A stretch of 64,000 nt of DNA from Naumovozyma dairenensis CBS 421. Lineage: Eukaryota > Ascomycota > Saccharomycetes > Saccharomycetales > Saccharomycetaceae. The stretch covers positions 930,001 through 994,000 of the forward strand of contig NC_016486.1 in NCBI RefSeq assembly GCF_000227115.2, written 5' to 3'. The position numbers were made by a program, and so were the translations under genes. Below the pieces are notes generated by a model, which was given only the letters and a program-made list of their open reading frames with translations, did no database searches and was not told the DNA's origin. Below, piece after piece: positions 20,481-31,492 of the stretch (positions are counted from its first letter, which is position 1; the number at the start of each line of letters is the position of its first letter).

Positions 20481-21593
20481 ATGTCTGATTGGAAAGTGGA
20501 TCCCGACGCTAGAAGACGTCTTTTACAATTGCAAAAAGTAGGAGCCAACAAGAAATGTGTCGATTGTCACGCCCCTAATCCTCAATGGGCTTCACCAAAA
20601 TTCGGTATCTTCATTTGCTTAGAATGTGCAGGTACTCATAGAAGTTTGGGTGTTCATATCTCATTTGTAAGATCTATTACCATGGATCAATTCAAACCTG
20701 AAGAACTCGTTAGAATGGAAAAAGGTGGGAATCAACAGTTTAATGACTACATGTCTCAACATGGTATAGATTTGAATTTACCTCCAAAAGTCAAATATGA
20801 TAATCTAATTGCAGAAGATTATAAACAAAAATTGACATGTGAAGTCGAGGGAACAGATTTCGTTGAACCTGAACATCCAGGTTTCGATCCATCATCACTT
20901 TCTGCTTCTGGTCCTCATTCAGCTTGTTCTTCGAATAATAGTAGCGCGAACATTGATAGTCGATCAGAGGGAACGCCAGTGGAAAATCGTCGCTCTAATG
21001 CCCCACAACTTCCTAATGAACAACGAGAAAAAAATGAAGCGTATTTTGCGTCTCTTGGTAAGAAAAATGAATCTAGACCTGATCATTTGCCTCCGTCTCA
21101 AGGTGGCAAATATCAAGGTTTTGGTAATACACCAAACAATAATCAATCATCGTCATCATCTGAAAATCTAAACTCAAACACTTTAAACTTGGAAAATATT
21201 CAGAACGATCCCATTGGTACTCTTTCAAGAGGTTGGAGTTTATTTTCTTCCGCTATTACTAAATCATTTGATGATGTCACTGAAACTGTCATCAAACCAG
21301 GGATGGAACAATGGCAATCAGGTGAATTGTCTGAGGAAACTAAAAGAGCTGCTGCTCAATTTGGTCAAAAATTTCAAGAGACAAGTACTTATGGTATACA
21401 AGCATTTCAACAATTCACAAAAAATTTACAAGATCAATATGTAAATCCTGGTACAGATATGAATGATGTTCAATACTCAAATGCAAACGCTACCAATAAC
21501 GATAATAATGATTCTTCATATCATGATGCATCAACCCAAGATCGTGAAGAATCTAATAAGAAACATTCTGAAGATAACTGGGATGATTTTTAA
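20481..21593 (+). CDS. GCS1: ADP-ribosylation factor GTPase-activating protein Gcs1
   Basis: ArfGAP that stimulates GTP hydrolysis on Arf1 and Arl1 in ER-Golgi and post-Golgi transport. The 370-residue product (S. cerevisiae 352) opens with an ArfGAP zinc finger with Cys26, Cys29, Cys46 and Cys49 in CX2CX16CX2C spacing, followed by the catalytic arginine at 54 in THRSLGVHISFVRS. The C-terminal half carries amphipathic segments at about 235-300 (including GWSLFSSAITKSFDDV) of the type that senses membrane curvature, and an acidic end, NWDDF. It matches YDL226C in sequence character and position. Confidence 0.95.
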   Translation: MSDWKVDPDARRRLLQLQKVGANKKCVDCHAPNPQWASPKFGIFICLECAGTHRSLGVHISFVRSITMDQFKPEELVRMEKGGNQQFNDYMSQHGIDLNLPPKVKYDNLIAEDYKQKLTCEVEGTDFVEPEHPGFDPSSLSASGPHSACSSNNSSANIDSRSEGTPVENRRSNAPQLPNEQREKNEAYFASLGKKNESRPDHLPPSQGGKYQGFGNTPNNNQSSSSSENLNSNTLNLENIQNDPIGTLSRGWSLFSSAITKSFDDVTETVIKPGMEQWQSGELSEETKRAAAQFGQKFQETSTYGIQAFQQFTKNLQDQYVNPGTDMNDVQYSNANATNNDNNDSSYHDASTQDREESNKKHSEDNWDDF

Positions 21594-22114
21594 AAAGTAA
21601 TATGTCTTTTATTAATGTTATAATATAATATATGTATCTTATTTAATACAAAAAAACAAAACAAAAAATTTCATTCATCTTTAATTAACTATCGATCTTC
21701 CTGTCTGCTTCAATTATCTAACTATATACGTATATACAATAAAATAAAATAAGATAAACGAAAATGCCTGGTACCGTAACTGAAGCTATCTTTTGAACTC
21801 TTTTTTGATAAGCGATTATAAAAACTTCAAGCAACCGTTCCAGCCTCATAATAGCTATAATGTAATCTATTATTCTAGGATTATTGTATAATCAACACAA
21901 GCATTCGAAAAGCAGCTTTTTCGGCGTGAATTCTTTTCTTTCATGTAGTTCGTTGTAATCTAACCCCAGTTATCAGTTTCCCAATTCCAAATCAAAGTGA
22001 TACAATAGAATCCGGGAGAGTATTCATGCTCAAAAATTGGATATACTAATATTTTTTTTCCAGTGAAGAATTGTAGGGGCCAAATGAAATCTCTTTAGGA
22101 AATTGCTGGTAGAG

Positions 22115-22354
22115 ATGATTTTGAAATTCAAAGATACCAAATCAGAAGTAAGAAGAGCAGCCACTACTAGGTATCAGAGGTTACCATTTATTATTAATTT
22201 TGGTGGTAGACCTAATTACTTGATGAGTGCCGGTGGGTATGTATTTGAAGCCTATATGATTCATTATTCAGTTGAAAAAGATTATAGCCCTAGGTCATTG
22301 TACGAGGCTTGTGAACGTTCTAGAAAACCACCCAAGGTAAAGGTGCCAGGATAG
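22115..22354 (+). pseudogene. Unidentified small open frame or gene remnant
   Basis: An ATG-initiated frame of about 80 codons with ordinary-looking amino acid composition, for example RRAATTRYQRLPF and SPRSLYEACERSRKPP. It is followed by a short second frame (22364-22630) in a different phase. I recognise no family. It lies in the gene-poor region before HO and may be a fragment of a decayed gene or mobile element. It could also be chance. Confidence 0.25.
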
Positions 22355-22799
22355 CAATATCTCATGATGATGTTTGCTGTGTTGCATAACCATGATTTCT
22401 TCGTTTTGTTTATAAGAAGTTTCCATCAATGCCTAGAGTTAAATGTTCAGCCACTGGCTTACATTGATGACCTTGTATGTTCAGTTTTCCCAAGAGAGAA
22501 GGTTATTTTTGGTGGTATGAGCTATGTACTATTTATATGTAAAAGAATGTTAGTATTATTTTTGTTTTGTTGTTTCTTTTATTTTGATATATATATATAT
22601 ATATATATTGGTATTATCTCTGAGTTTTAGCCGCGCATGTCTCACCAACTATATAGAGGGAAATTCATTAAGGGAGGTATGTAAGCGTGATACTGGAATT
22701 TATTCTTAGATTGTCATGATCAGAATTCAATGTAGTTTAACATAGTTCAAAATGACGTCTGTATCATTGATATTGATTAGTTGTGTGTGCATGAATATA

Positions 22800-23110
22800 T
22801 GTAGACTGGACCAACTCCTTGAACAGCTGTACGGAATATATAAATGGACATCATAATAAGATAGAAGATTAGAACAACTCTCCTTGAATACGTAAATACA
22901 GAACGAAAAAATGCCTAACTCAGGTACCTAACATTGATCAACATATACATTATTAAAAGACAATTAATTAATCAATACAATAATAACATCATAAACAAGA
23001 ACGAAAACACTCAAGACCACGCTGATAACTCTCAGGTAACGAACAAAGACATCCCCATGGCTCTAGTGCTAAATCAGCACAAAGATGATAAAACTACTCT
23101 TATCGTCTTT
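22800..23110 (+). mobile_element. LTR/leader-like retroelement relic, copy 1
   Basis: This segment aligns by eye with 42705-42990. Shared blocks include AATAAGATAGAAGATTA, GATCAACRTATACAYTATTAA and a coding-like end reading TQDHADNSQ here and TQEHTDNS there, followed by LVLNQ here and LLINQ there. A TATA-like GGAATATATAAATGG near 22832 precedes the shared part. The layout (TATA, leader, then start of a hydrophilic frame) resembles the LTR-to-gag junction of a Ty1/copia-type element. That assignment is inference; no reverse transcriptase or integrase remains. Confidence 0.4.
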
Positions 23111-25575
23111 TAATGTCATTGGGTTTATTTGAGGTAGCTACGCGTATGAATTTATTTGTTATTTTTCAAATTGTTATTATTATTCAATCCTTAAAAAACA
23201 TAATCAAGTTTTTCTTTTTTTACTTTTCTCTTAGGAGAGAGGATTTGTCCATTTTGTATATAAACTTGCAACTGAAGCTACATCAGATAACGTTCCCAAT
23301 CTTAGAGCCTTTCGGTATTCACCTTATTTAACCTTTATGCTTATTACATAAAAAAAGTGATTGAATTTATATATTATACCCGAACGTATAGTTATATAAA
23401 TATATATTCACATTGAGTTGGTAAATTAAATAGAATGACAAATAATAATGGTCTCATTTTTTAAACTTAGAATATGGGGAATTTCTCCAACCCCCAATAT
23501 CGGTGAGTACTTTGTAGTCATTCCTTGTTTTTAAATCAGGTCGTTTTACTATCCTTAGTTAAGAAGATTCCATTACATACATGTAGGCAATAGTAGAATT
23601 GTATTTTATATATGTAGTAAAGGTAATTTTTACCTATTCAATCTGTAAACCTTGTTGATAATTTCAAATGGCTTAGTGTAGCTATGCACGATTATAGCTT
23701 CTCCAAATAATTGTGATGAGCACAGATGAAGTTCGAAAGAACAGGCAAAATACCAGAGACGATGGTATTACTGAAGAGTCATATTGATTTATCAGTGTTT
23801 AGAACCGAACGATATTGGAAGACGTCTCCTAGGAAGGGCAACAGAAAGTTAGCGTCGACCTCATCAAGTTCAGTATATAATATAATGGATATTACAATCT
23901 TTTCTTACTAAAATACCTTGCCCTGATTTAGTAAAGCATGGTGGATTGGACTCCGCATTGCTAGCATTTATCATTTCTAGAAGAGGATTCCATTACGACA
24001 TTTGGGACCCTCTTTATGTAATGGGTCGGTGGATTGCTTGATATTACCAGATCTTTTCTTTAAAATGTCATCAATCGAAAAACTTATCAAAATCTCGATG
24101 CCTCAGAATGCCCGTAGCATTTACGCATCGCTATTTGAGTAAGTTCTACGTACATTTAGTACAAAATTCTAAAATCGGACAAAAAAAACATTGAACGAGA
24201 CCTCAAATAATAAAGCTACTTCCTTCTTGGGTATGCGTTTAATCCCTCTTGAAATACTCGATCACAGTTTCGAGGTGTTAGACTACATCTATTAATCGAT
24301 AATAAATATTGACTTATCTTACAAGGGAAACGCTCAAAAATAAAACATTAATATCTTCAGCTAGTAAGCCATTGATTGAGCAGCCATACTAAATACGGTC
24401 TGAACTGAATAAAAAATACCTTCTTAGAGAAAGTATGGAAGTATCCGCCGAAATAATAATTAATTTGACTACAGAGTTGAGAATATTTAGTTCCTTTATT
24501 GTTAAAAAAAGTGCATACTATAAGTTTCAAAGGTTGGAGATTTCCACTAATGAATATCTATATGGACACATTTTCACTTGAAAGATTAGAATACACGATG
24601 ACCATTCTTAGTTCTCTATGTACATAAGTAAAATGGTATGCTACCAATGGGACAACGTCCTCGGCGACAATTCTCCCATGCATGCTTCCCTCCTTCATAT
24701 AACACGAATTTAACACCATTGAATCTGGATTCATCGTACAGATCAATGAATATATCATGCGGTAAAATTATAGTACGAAAGAAGAAATTTCTCAAATATA
24801 TAATCGAAAAATCTTTTATTATTCTTTTCCGTATTTCTACAGAACCTCAAATCATAGTCAAAAAACATGTAAAAAATTACATCAGTTGAAGCGAGGCGGG
24901 TTTAAAAACCGGGAAGGAGTTCTGAGTTGTACGTAATTCGTGGGGCTGAAATTGAATGGCTGGGGATTAGTGGAGTCCATAAAAATCTGTCCCAGTCATT
25001 CGATTTTTTATTCACGCTTTCATAGTGATAAGGCCATTGTTGGTGAATTCGAAAGCTTACATGCGTACGTAATTGTACCTGATTCACGTTCAATTTTTAG
25101 ATATACTAGAATATATTGCTAAGACAGCTATAGGTATCGTAATCCTAACATTCAAGAACCGGTAGCTAGTAGAAAGTAGCTACTAGGTTCTAAGTATCCA
25201 TGATCCAAAGGCTTGATCCGGTTGATAATGGAAGATCAGAACTTAGCCCTGAGTAAATGTAGAGAAGATTCCACGCTATAAAGAATTGGAGGATTCAGAG
25301 AGAGATGTGTACAAAATCACTTCGAGAGTGTTAAGCTCCAGGATTTTCCTAACTGGTCTTCGAGAACCTCATCACATATACCTTCAAATAATTTCCTAAA
25401 TTGGGCAAAGCCCAAGAACTGAGATGACATATTTAGTAATATCGTTCTCAACAACCTCTACATCCAAGCTATATTCTTCCCATCGCTTATTTGGGTTGCT
25501 TTAGGAAACTATTCCACGATCTATAATACCGCTTCTAGTAAAAGAAGATATATTTCGATCTACCAAATGCCAATA

Positions 25576-25596
25576 TTTCGTGTATCAATTTTCGTG
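25576..25596 (-). promoter_or_regulatory. HO: Tandem SCB-type sites upstream of HO
   Basis: TTTCGTG occurs at 25576-25582 and again at 25590-25596, the reverse complement of CACGAAA, the Swi4/Swi6 (SBF) cell-cycle box. The pair starts about 280 bp before the HO start and the copies are 14 bp apart. In S. cerevisiae HO is the founding SBF target, with many such boxes upstream. I see no further perfect copy in the 4.2 kb region. Confidence 0.55.
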
Positions 25597-25856
25597 TATT
25601 TCAATAAAAACACCAAAGTTTTAACCAATGTTTAGCTTGGATAGATTCAAATCAACCAAAAAGTCCTATCATTAACTACATTTTTATGTTTTACTCATCG
25701 AAAAGACGCCAATTGTAGCTAATGCCAACAACATAAAGGAAGTATTAAAGTCCAACGATGCTTTAGAAGATTCACAGCGTTCAGGATTTGCTTCTTAAAA
25801 GCTCTTCCATTCAATAAAAAAAATATGCAACAGCTATAACGAATCATATCATTATC

Positions 25857-27605
25857 ATGTTTGAAGAAAGCACTGCAATCATAATGGCCAACAATTCCAT
25901 AGAAAAAATTGGTGACATAAAATGTAATTCATACGTCCGATGTGAGGATGGTTCAGATAGTCGTGTAACAAGTGTAGCAAAAGCTACTCAAACAGTATAT
26001 GAAATAGTTCAAAGAACAAAACATAGAGCTAATGAAGGTGAGCCTGGAAGGTCTGATCCGCTTCGTAAAAAGGTTTTCCAAAGAATTCAATTGAAATGCA
26101 CAGCGGCTCATGAACTTAATCTTATGGTTCCTATCAAAGCAACAATTGAAAATTCGTTTAAGAGGCAAAAATATTCTGTTAGATGGACACAGTTTGAAAA
26201 GTTTCAAACTTTGGATGGTCGAGTAATAATGATTCCAAAGAATCATCACAAGGACTTTCCAATGGATTCAGATGGAGAGAAAGCTGCCAAGCTAATGAAG
26301 GATGATCTAAACTTATTATATGGAAATCGTTTCATATTCAATTTACAACTAAGGGATTTGGATTATTTAGATGGTCAAACACGAGCTGCTGTTTCATTAC
26401 GGTATTGTCCCATATTAACAGGTAATGGAATATTATCTGAATTTTTGACAGGCCAGCCTCATTTAATTACTTCTGCTACCTTAAGTATGGCATGGTTGTT
26501 GGGTTTATGGTTAGGTGATGGAACTACAAAAGAACCAGAAATAACGGTGGACAGTTTTGATCAGACTCTAATGGAGAGTTTAAAAGAACAAGGTTATCTC
26601 TGGGGACTTTATCCTTATTATAAAGATGAAGCAGTTCCTTTACGTGCCAAACATGTTCGATTATATTATGGAGCTGGTCCATCCAACAAACGAAAAGTGA
26701 GGAATTTAAGAAGAGACAATCCATTCTGGAACACGGTGAAGGGTCTTAAGTTCAAGAGGGAAGATGATGGACATAAGCAACTACCAGAATTCATGTGGAA
26801 TGAAGATGTGGAAATCAGGGAAGCGTTCTTGGCTGGGTTAATAGATGCTGATGGTTATGTTCTTAAAGAAAAACGTGCCGATAAAACTTATGTCGTCACA
26901 ATTCAAACAATATACCATTCTATTATGGAAGGAGTAGTGAACATAGCGAGGTCGCTTGGAATGTGGGCAACTGTAACTACTCGATCCGCCAGAACGTCCA
27001 CCATCATTGGCCGCCAAGTTACGTGTCAATTTACTTATGACATCTCAATATCGGGAACAACGCCATTACAAAGTGTTCTCGCTTACTGCAGAAGTGGGCA
27101 TAAGAGGAGGGAAGCTCCAAAGCATGTCTCCAGAGAACCTATTTATTTTAAGTTCACTGAAAAAGTTATTGGTCAAAGTAATGTTGTGGGACTAACTATT
27201 GAAAATCATAAGCAGAATATTCTCCTTGCTAACAAAGTCGCCGCACGAGTTTGCACTGAGATATGTGATAAAGATCAGCCAAAAATATCCATCACGAAGA
27301 ATCTGAAACACTGTATTGCATGCCCAAGAACTGGTGTTAGATATTTTTACAGAGATTGGACTGGTAATCATCGCGTATGTGCTAGATGTTATTGTCGTTA
27401 TAAATTTAGTGGTTACCGGTGTTTGAACTGTAAGTACATTCCAGAGGCGCGGGAAGTCAAAAAGGCTAAAATCAAAGGGGAAAAACTTGGAAATACAAAC
27501 AATGGTGAATTAGTAAGAGGTCTCGACTGTAACAGATGTGGTGGAATCTTAACGTTTGATGAAATTAGAGGCACCAGACATCATCGTGTTAATACTTTGA
27601 ACTGA
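25857..27605 (+). CDS. HO: HO site-specific endonuclease (mating-type switching)
   Basis: Intein-derived homing endonuclease that cuts the MAT locus to start mating-type switching. The 582-residue product matches the S. cerevisiae length (586). The N-terminal intein-like splicing fold is at about 1-180. The two LAGLIDADG helices are GLWLGDG, with catalytic Asp221, and AGLIDADG, with Asp330; both acidic residues are present, so the nuclease looks functional. The C-terminal zinc-binding domain starts at Cys486 with CIACP, then CARCY, CLNCK and CNRCGG near 558. The protein ends soon after, without the last cysteines that I recall in the S. cerevisiae tail. Flanked by GCS1 and SSB1 as in YDL227C. 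An intact HO suggests homothallism or recent loss. Confidence 0.96.
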   Translation: MFEESTAIIMANNSIEKIGDIKCNSYVRCEDGSDSRVTSVAKATQTVYEIVQRTKHRANEGEPGRSDPLRKKVFQRIQLKCTAAHELNLMVPIKATIENSFKRQKYSVRWTQFEKFQTLDGRVIMIPKNHHKDFPMDSDGEKAAKLMKDDLNLLYGNRFIFNLQLRDLDYLDGQTRAAVSLRYCPILTGNGILSEFLTGQPHLITSATLSMAWLLGLWLGDGTTKEPEITVDSFDQTLMESLKEQGYLWGLYPYYKDEAVPLRAKHVRLYYGAGPSNKRKVRNLRRDNPFWNTVKGLKFKREDDGHKQLPEFMWNEDVEIREAFLAGLIDADGYVLKEKRADKTYVVTIQTIYHSIMEGVVNIARSLGMWATVTTRSARTSTIIGRQVTCQFTYDISISGTTPLQSVLAYCRSGHKRREAPKHVSREPIYFKFTEKVIGQSNVVGLTIENHKQNILLANKVAARVCTEICDKDQPKISITKNLKHCIACPRTGVRYFYRDWTGNHRVCARCYCRYKFSGYRCLNCKYIPEAREVKKAKIKGEKLGNTNNGELVRGLDCNRCGGILTFDEIRGTRHHRVNTLN

Positions 27606-28232
27606 ATTTGTGCCTAAGACACCAACTTATTGTTCAAGCATTAAAGGAAATATGATACGTATTGGTTAGCCTGGTTAGTAGAAAGCGACTTGTTCAAACT
27701 ATTTCAGTAAATTTTATTATAGACTTTTTTTTATTATTTGACTTATTCATTCTTTCTTGATGGCACTTGCGTGTTATTATTTTTGTATTAACTATAGCAA
27801 CGGCATTTTTAGGTTATTGTGGTATTAAATGAGAATAGGTGGATTTGAACCAAGCATGGGTTGCTTAAAAGCAATTGTTTTACCTTAAACAATATTCTCG
27901 TATATATATATATATATATATATTATAAAACCTAACTTTATTTATTTACTTATTTCTAAGTATTATATTATATTGAATTGGGTTTGGTTCTAAACAAACA
28001 CTACTATTTCAAAGTATTTATAAAACGCTGCTGCGTTATCATTGTATATAGAGATGAGCTGATTGCGACAAAATATACGCTACAGAATAACTTACCTAAA
28101 TACTATTCAAAAGAAAAGCTTTTTACAAAAGACGAATGATTTTAACTATAAATATACATGCTCATATATTCGATAAATAATTATTACAGGTTGTTAAGAA
28201 TAAAATGTTTAATCTATATTTAATGGAATATC
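27606..28232. other. HO/SSB1 convergent intergenic region
   Basis: 627 bp between converging 3' ends. It holds the mitochondrial-tRNA-like fragment at 27831-27899 and, next to it, an AT-dinucleotide run at about 27901-27922. No other gene is seen. Confidence 0.6.
27831..27899 (-). pseudogene. Nuclear copy of a mitochondrial tRNA-Lys (UUU) gene
   Basis: Read on the minus strand, the segment starts GAGAATATTGTTTAAGG and ends ATCCACCTATTCTC. The seven-base acceptor stem GAGAATA/TATTCTC is intact, CTTTTAA provides a UUU anticodon loop, and TTCAAAT gives a T loop. It closely resembles the yeast mitochondrial tRNA-Lys as I remember it, and is unlike the nuclear tRNA-Lys. Compared with that memory it lacks one T in the D loop and one near the anticodon stem, and the T stem pairs poorly, so it is probably a decayed mitochondrial insertion rather than a working gene. 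No further mitochondrial sequence is evident around it. Confidence 0.7.
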
Positions 28233-30074
28233 TTAACGAGTTGCCATAGCCTTGGTAACAACTCTCTTCAAACCAACTTCAGCCTTTCTCAAGTCATCAG
28301 TGGAAGAATCTTCAATACTCAAAGCAGATAAAGCATCAGCTAAAGCAGCTTCAATCTTGGATTTAGAACCTCTCTTTAGCTTAGAAGATAAGACTGGGTC
28401 AGTAACAGTTTGTTCAATAGAAGCAACGTAAGATTCCAATCTTTGTCTAGCTTCATGCTTCTTGGCGAAAGCTTCATCGGCTGCTTTGAACTCTTCAGCT
28501 TGGCTAACCATCTTTTCGATTTCATCAGAAGATAATCTACCAACAGCGTTAGAAATGGTAATATTAGAAGTTTTACCAGTAGATTTTTCGACAGCGGTAA
28601 CCTTTAAGATACCATTAGCATCAACTTCGAAGATAGCTTCCAAAACAGGTTCTCCAGCTGGCATTGGTGGAATGTTCTTCAAGTCGAATTCACCTAACAG
28701 AGTGTTTTCTTTACAGTTAACACGCTCACCTTGGTAAACTGGGAATTGAACAGTGGTTTGGTTGTCAGCACAGGTAGTAAAAGTTCTTCTCTTGATAGTT
28801 GGAACTGTGGTGTTTCTTGGAACGACGATACCGAAAATGTCACCTTGTAGACCAACACCTAAAGATAACGGAGCAACATCTAATAGCAATAGATCTTTAG
28901 TTTCATCAGATGTAGATTGACCAGTCAAGATGGCACCTTGAACGGCAGCACCGTAAGCAACAGCTTCATCTGGGTTAATAGATTTTTCTAGTTGTTTACC
29001 ATCGAAGAAATCAGATAATAATTTTTGAACCTTTGGAATTCTAGTAGAACCACCAACTAAAACAACTTCATCAATTTGAGTCTTAGAGATCTTGGCATCT
29101 TTCAAGACTTGTTCAACTGGTTCTAAAGTAGATTTGAATAAGGAGGCGTTTAAATCTTCGAATCTGGCTCTGGTCAAAGAAGCTTCGAAATCTTCACCTT
29201 CGAATAAGGAGTCGACTTCAACGGTAGTTTGAGTGACAGAAGATAAAGTTCTCTTAGCTCTTTCAGCTGCAGTTCTTAATCTTCTCAAAGCTCTAGCATC
29301 ACCAGAGATATCTAAACCAGTCTTCTTCTTGAATTCACCCTTGAAATGTTCCAATAAGTTGGTATCAAAATCTTGACCACCCAAATGAGTGTTACCGGAA
29401 GTAGATTTAACAGTGTAAACACCACCAGCAATATGTAATAGGGAAACATCGAAAGTACCACCACCTAAATCGAAAATCAAGACATGTCTTTCCTTTTCAG
29501 ATTTACCGGCACCTAAACCGTAAGCAATAGCAGCGGCGGTTGGTTCGTTAATGATACGTAAAACGTTTAAACCAGAGATAGCACCTGCATCCCCGGTAGC
29601 TTGTCTTTGAGCATCATTGAAATAAGCTGGAACAGTGATAACAGCCTTTTCGACCTTCTTACCAATCTTAGCTTCAGCAATTTCCTTCATCTTGTTCAAA
29701 ACCATAGAGGAAATTTCTTGTGGAGAGAAAGTCTTAGTTTCACCTAAGTATTCAACTTCAATGACTGGGTTACCATCGACGTCGATAACCTTGAATGGCC
29801 AAGTCTTCATATCTTGTTGAACGGATTCTTCATCGAATCTTCTACCGATCAAACGCTTAGCATCGAAAACGGTGTTCTTTGGGTTCAAAGCAGCTTGATT
29901 CTTAGCAGCATCACCAATTAATCTTTCTTCTGGGGTGAAAGCAACGAAGGATGGGGTAACTCTGTTACCTTGTTCGTTGGCAATAATTTCAACAGAAGAT
30001 TCATAAGTAGCAACACATGAGTAGGTAGTACCTAAATCGATACCGATAGCACCTTGGAAAACACCGTCAGCCAT
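28233..30074 (-). CDS. SSB1: Ribosome-associated Hsp70 chaperone Ssb
   Basis: Cytosolic Hsp70 that binds nascent chains at the ribosome exit together with the RAC complex. The 613-residue product has exactly the length of S. cerevisiae Ssb1/Ssb2. The ATPase domain includes [13 protein letters not shown] at the N-terminus, the phosphate-2 loop [12 protein letters not shown] near 200 and [13 protein letters not shown] near 335. The substrate-binding domain is followed by a short lid without the EEVD end of Ssa-type Hsp70s. Codon usage is strongly biased to the preferred yeast set (GGT, GCT, AAG, TTG), unlike the neighbours, as expected for a highly expressed protein. Synteny with HO and PTP1 matches YDL229W; the duplicate SSB2 would lie on the sister segment. 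Confidence 0.97.
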   Translation of the reverse strand: MADGVFQGAIGIDLGTTYSCVATYESSVEIIANEQGNRVTPSFVAFTPEERLIGDAAKNQAALNPKNTVFDAKRLIGRRFDEESVQQDMKTWPFKVIDVDGNPVIEVEYLGETKTFSPQEISSMVLNKMKEIAEAKIGKKVEKAVITVPAYFNDAQRQATGDAGAISGLNVLRIINEPTAAAIAYGLGAGKSEKERHVLIFDLGGGTFDVSLLHIAGGVYTVKSTSGNTHLGGQDFDTNLLEHFKGEFKKKTGLDISGDARALRRLRTAAERAKRTLSSVTQTTVEVDSLFEGEDFEASLTRARFEDLNASLFKSTLEPVEQVLKDAKISKTQIDEVVLVGGSTRIPKVQKLLSDFFDGKQLEKSINPDEAVAYGAAVQGAILTGQSTSDETKDLLLLDVAPLSLGVGLQGDIFGIVVPRNTTVPTIKRRTFTTCADNQTTVQFPVYQGERVNCKENTLLGEFDLKNIPPMPAGEPVLEAIFEVDANGILKVTAVEKSTGKTSNITISNAVGRLSSDEIEKMVSQAEEFKAADEAFAKKHEARQRLESYVASIEQTVTDPVLSSKLKRGSKSKIEAALADALSALSIEDSSTDDLRKAEVGLKRVVTKAMATR

Positions 30075-30466
30075 TGTTCAAAATTGGGTTGAGTTGGTTG
30101 GTTGGTTACTTGTAGTGAAGATTAAAAGAGCACTATTTAATAATGATAAATGGACCCTTTATAGGTAATAATCTTTAAATATTAAAAAAATTCGATGAGA
30201 TCTAATTTTTTTTTTTTCCATTAAGAAAATTTTTCATTTTTCATTTCCTCGAGGCTTAAGCGTGGGGCGTGGGTTTTCGGAATTTGTTGGCGGCTAAATG
30301 TAAGAATATACCATATAAGGTAATCACTCTTTTTCTCATGATAATACAAGATATACAACTCTTGAATGTATGTTTTCTTCTCAAATAATAATTTAGACAA
30401 TGCAACGGTATGGTCTGTCAAATATATGAATACGTTTTTCTATGTTTTCTTTCTATACAAGGTGGC
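30075..30466. promoter_or_regulatory. SSB1 upstream and PTP1 downstream region
   Basis: 392 bp between the SSB1 start and the PTP1 stop, both on the minus strand. It contains a T run near 30207-30217 and a GC-richer stretch GGGGCGTGGG near 30263. No gene is seen. Confidence 0.4.
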
Positions 30467-31492
30467 CTATTTCTTGACCCTCTTAGCCAATTTTTCTCGT
30501 AAATGAAGGGCCAGATGATATATAAATATATATTGATCCTTAATTTGAACCATTTTCATACGCTGGGATCTTAGCTGAAGAACTATTTGTTCAATTAAGT
30601 CCCTCTTATATTGCTTTACCTCGAGAATAGTATTTTCTTGTGCTTGAAAATCCAAAGTATCATGTATAAGATGATCTAATGCAATGAAAGTCCCTGTTCT
30701 ACCAACTCCAGCGGAACAATGAACAATTATTGGATTCCCACCTGAATTCAAACTATGAGAATGATTACAAAGTTTCATTATGGGTATAACTTCTTCTGGT
30801 TTACTCATATCTCTCCATTTATCGAAATAAAAATGATGCACAAGTTTTGGTGGGCCCAACTTTGGGTTTGTTGGCTTCAAATTCAAAGTGGTTAAAGTAT
30901 AGTTATCATCGTGTTTTTCACTCGTTATATACTCTATTTGTAATTCTGAAAAAAATGTCGAAGTGGTATTAGGCCTATTCTTGTCACCTCCGGGACATTG
31001 AATCCTTGGTGCCACTTTAATTACATCAGATTGTCCACCCATGGGCCAATATGGGTAACATTTCTCCCTACCATGTTCCTTTAACGGTGTCACCATAACA
31101 ATGACGATGTTTTCATTGGGACATTCTCGGTAGCACATTTGCCAAAATTGTTGCCAAGTATATTTAGTAGGACCTTGGGTAGATATATAATGCCCCGGAT
31201 TTATACTTTGTTGCGGGATATCGACTTTAATATAAGATGCATTGATATAATCGTTACCATTTACTACATCAAGTGCGACCCTATTTCGTTCGTAGGGCAT
31301 AATATTGACATATCTATTCCTAAGGTCATTTTCCTCGAGAACACTTATACCGAGAGACCATCGCGAATCTGCTGTACCGTTAGTTGCTTCCCTTAATCTT
31401 TCATCTTCTTGATATTGAATGAATTTGAATTTTTCTATCAATTCTTTGTCAGTTTGTTTCAAATACCAAGGAATCTTATTGTCTTGTTCCAT
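30467..31492 (-). CDS. PTP1: Protein tyrosine phosphatase Ptp1
   Basis: Cytosolic phosphotyrosine phosphatase of the classical PTP fold. The 341-residue product is close to the S. cerevisiae length (335). The signature HCSAGVGRTG gives catalytic Cys259 and Arg265. The phosphotyrosine loop motif NDYINASYI is at 80-88 and the Q-loop region is near 300. The general-acid loop reads W226-R-D228 rather than the common WPD; I recall the S. cerevisiae protein also lacking the proline there. It lies between SSB1 and BRE4 as in YDL230W. Confidence 0.95.
   Translation of the reverse strand: MEQDNKIPWYLKQTDKELIEKFKFIQYQEDERLREATNGTADSRWSLGISVLEENDLRNRYVNIMPYERNRVALDVVNGNDYINASYIKVDIPQQSINPGHYISTQGPTKYTWQQFWQMCYRECPNENIVIVMVTPLKEHGREKCYPYWPMGGQSDVIKVAPRIQCPGGDKNRPNTTSTFFSELQIEYITSEKHDDNYTLTTLNLKPTNPKLGPPKLVHHFYFDKWRDMSKPEEVIPIMKLCNHSHSLNSGGNPIIVHCSAGVGRTGTFIALDHLIHDTLDFQAQENTILEVKQYKRDLIEQIVLQLRSQRMKMVQIKDQYIFIYHLALHLREKLAKRVKK

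Larger units (their letters stand above)
21594..25856. other. 4.2 kb gene-poor region upstream of HO
   Basis: No intact gene is seen between GCS1 and HO. The stretch holds scattered short open frames, a retroelement-like relic (22800-23110), AT repeats near 22589-22608, and many short stops in all frames. HO in S. cerevisiae has an unusually long control region; part of this space may serve that role here. The nearest 300 bp to HO carries two SCB-type sites. One MCB hexamer ACGCGT is at 23140-23145, 2.7 kb from HO. The rest looks like decayed DNA of unknown origin. Confidence 0.5.

Noticed and set aside
27831..27899. Functional nuclear tRNA gene
   Set aside because: Sequence resembles the mitochondrial, not nuclear, tRNA-Lys, and has missing bases and a weak T stem.
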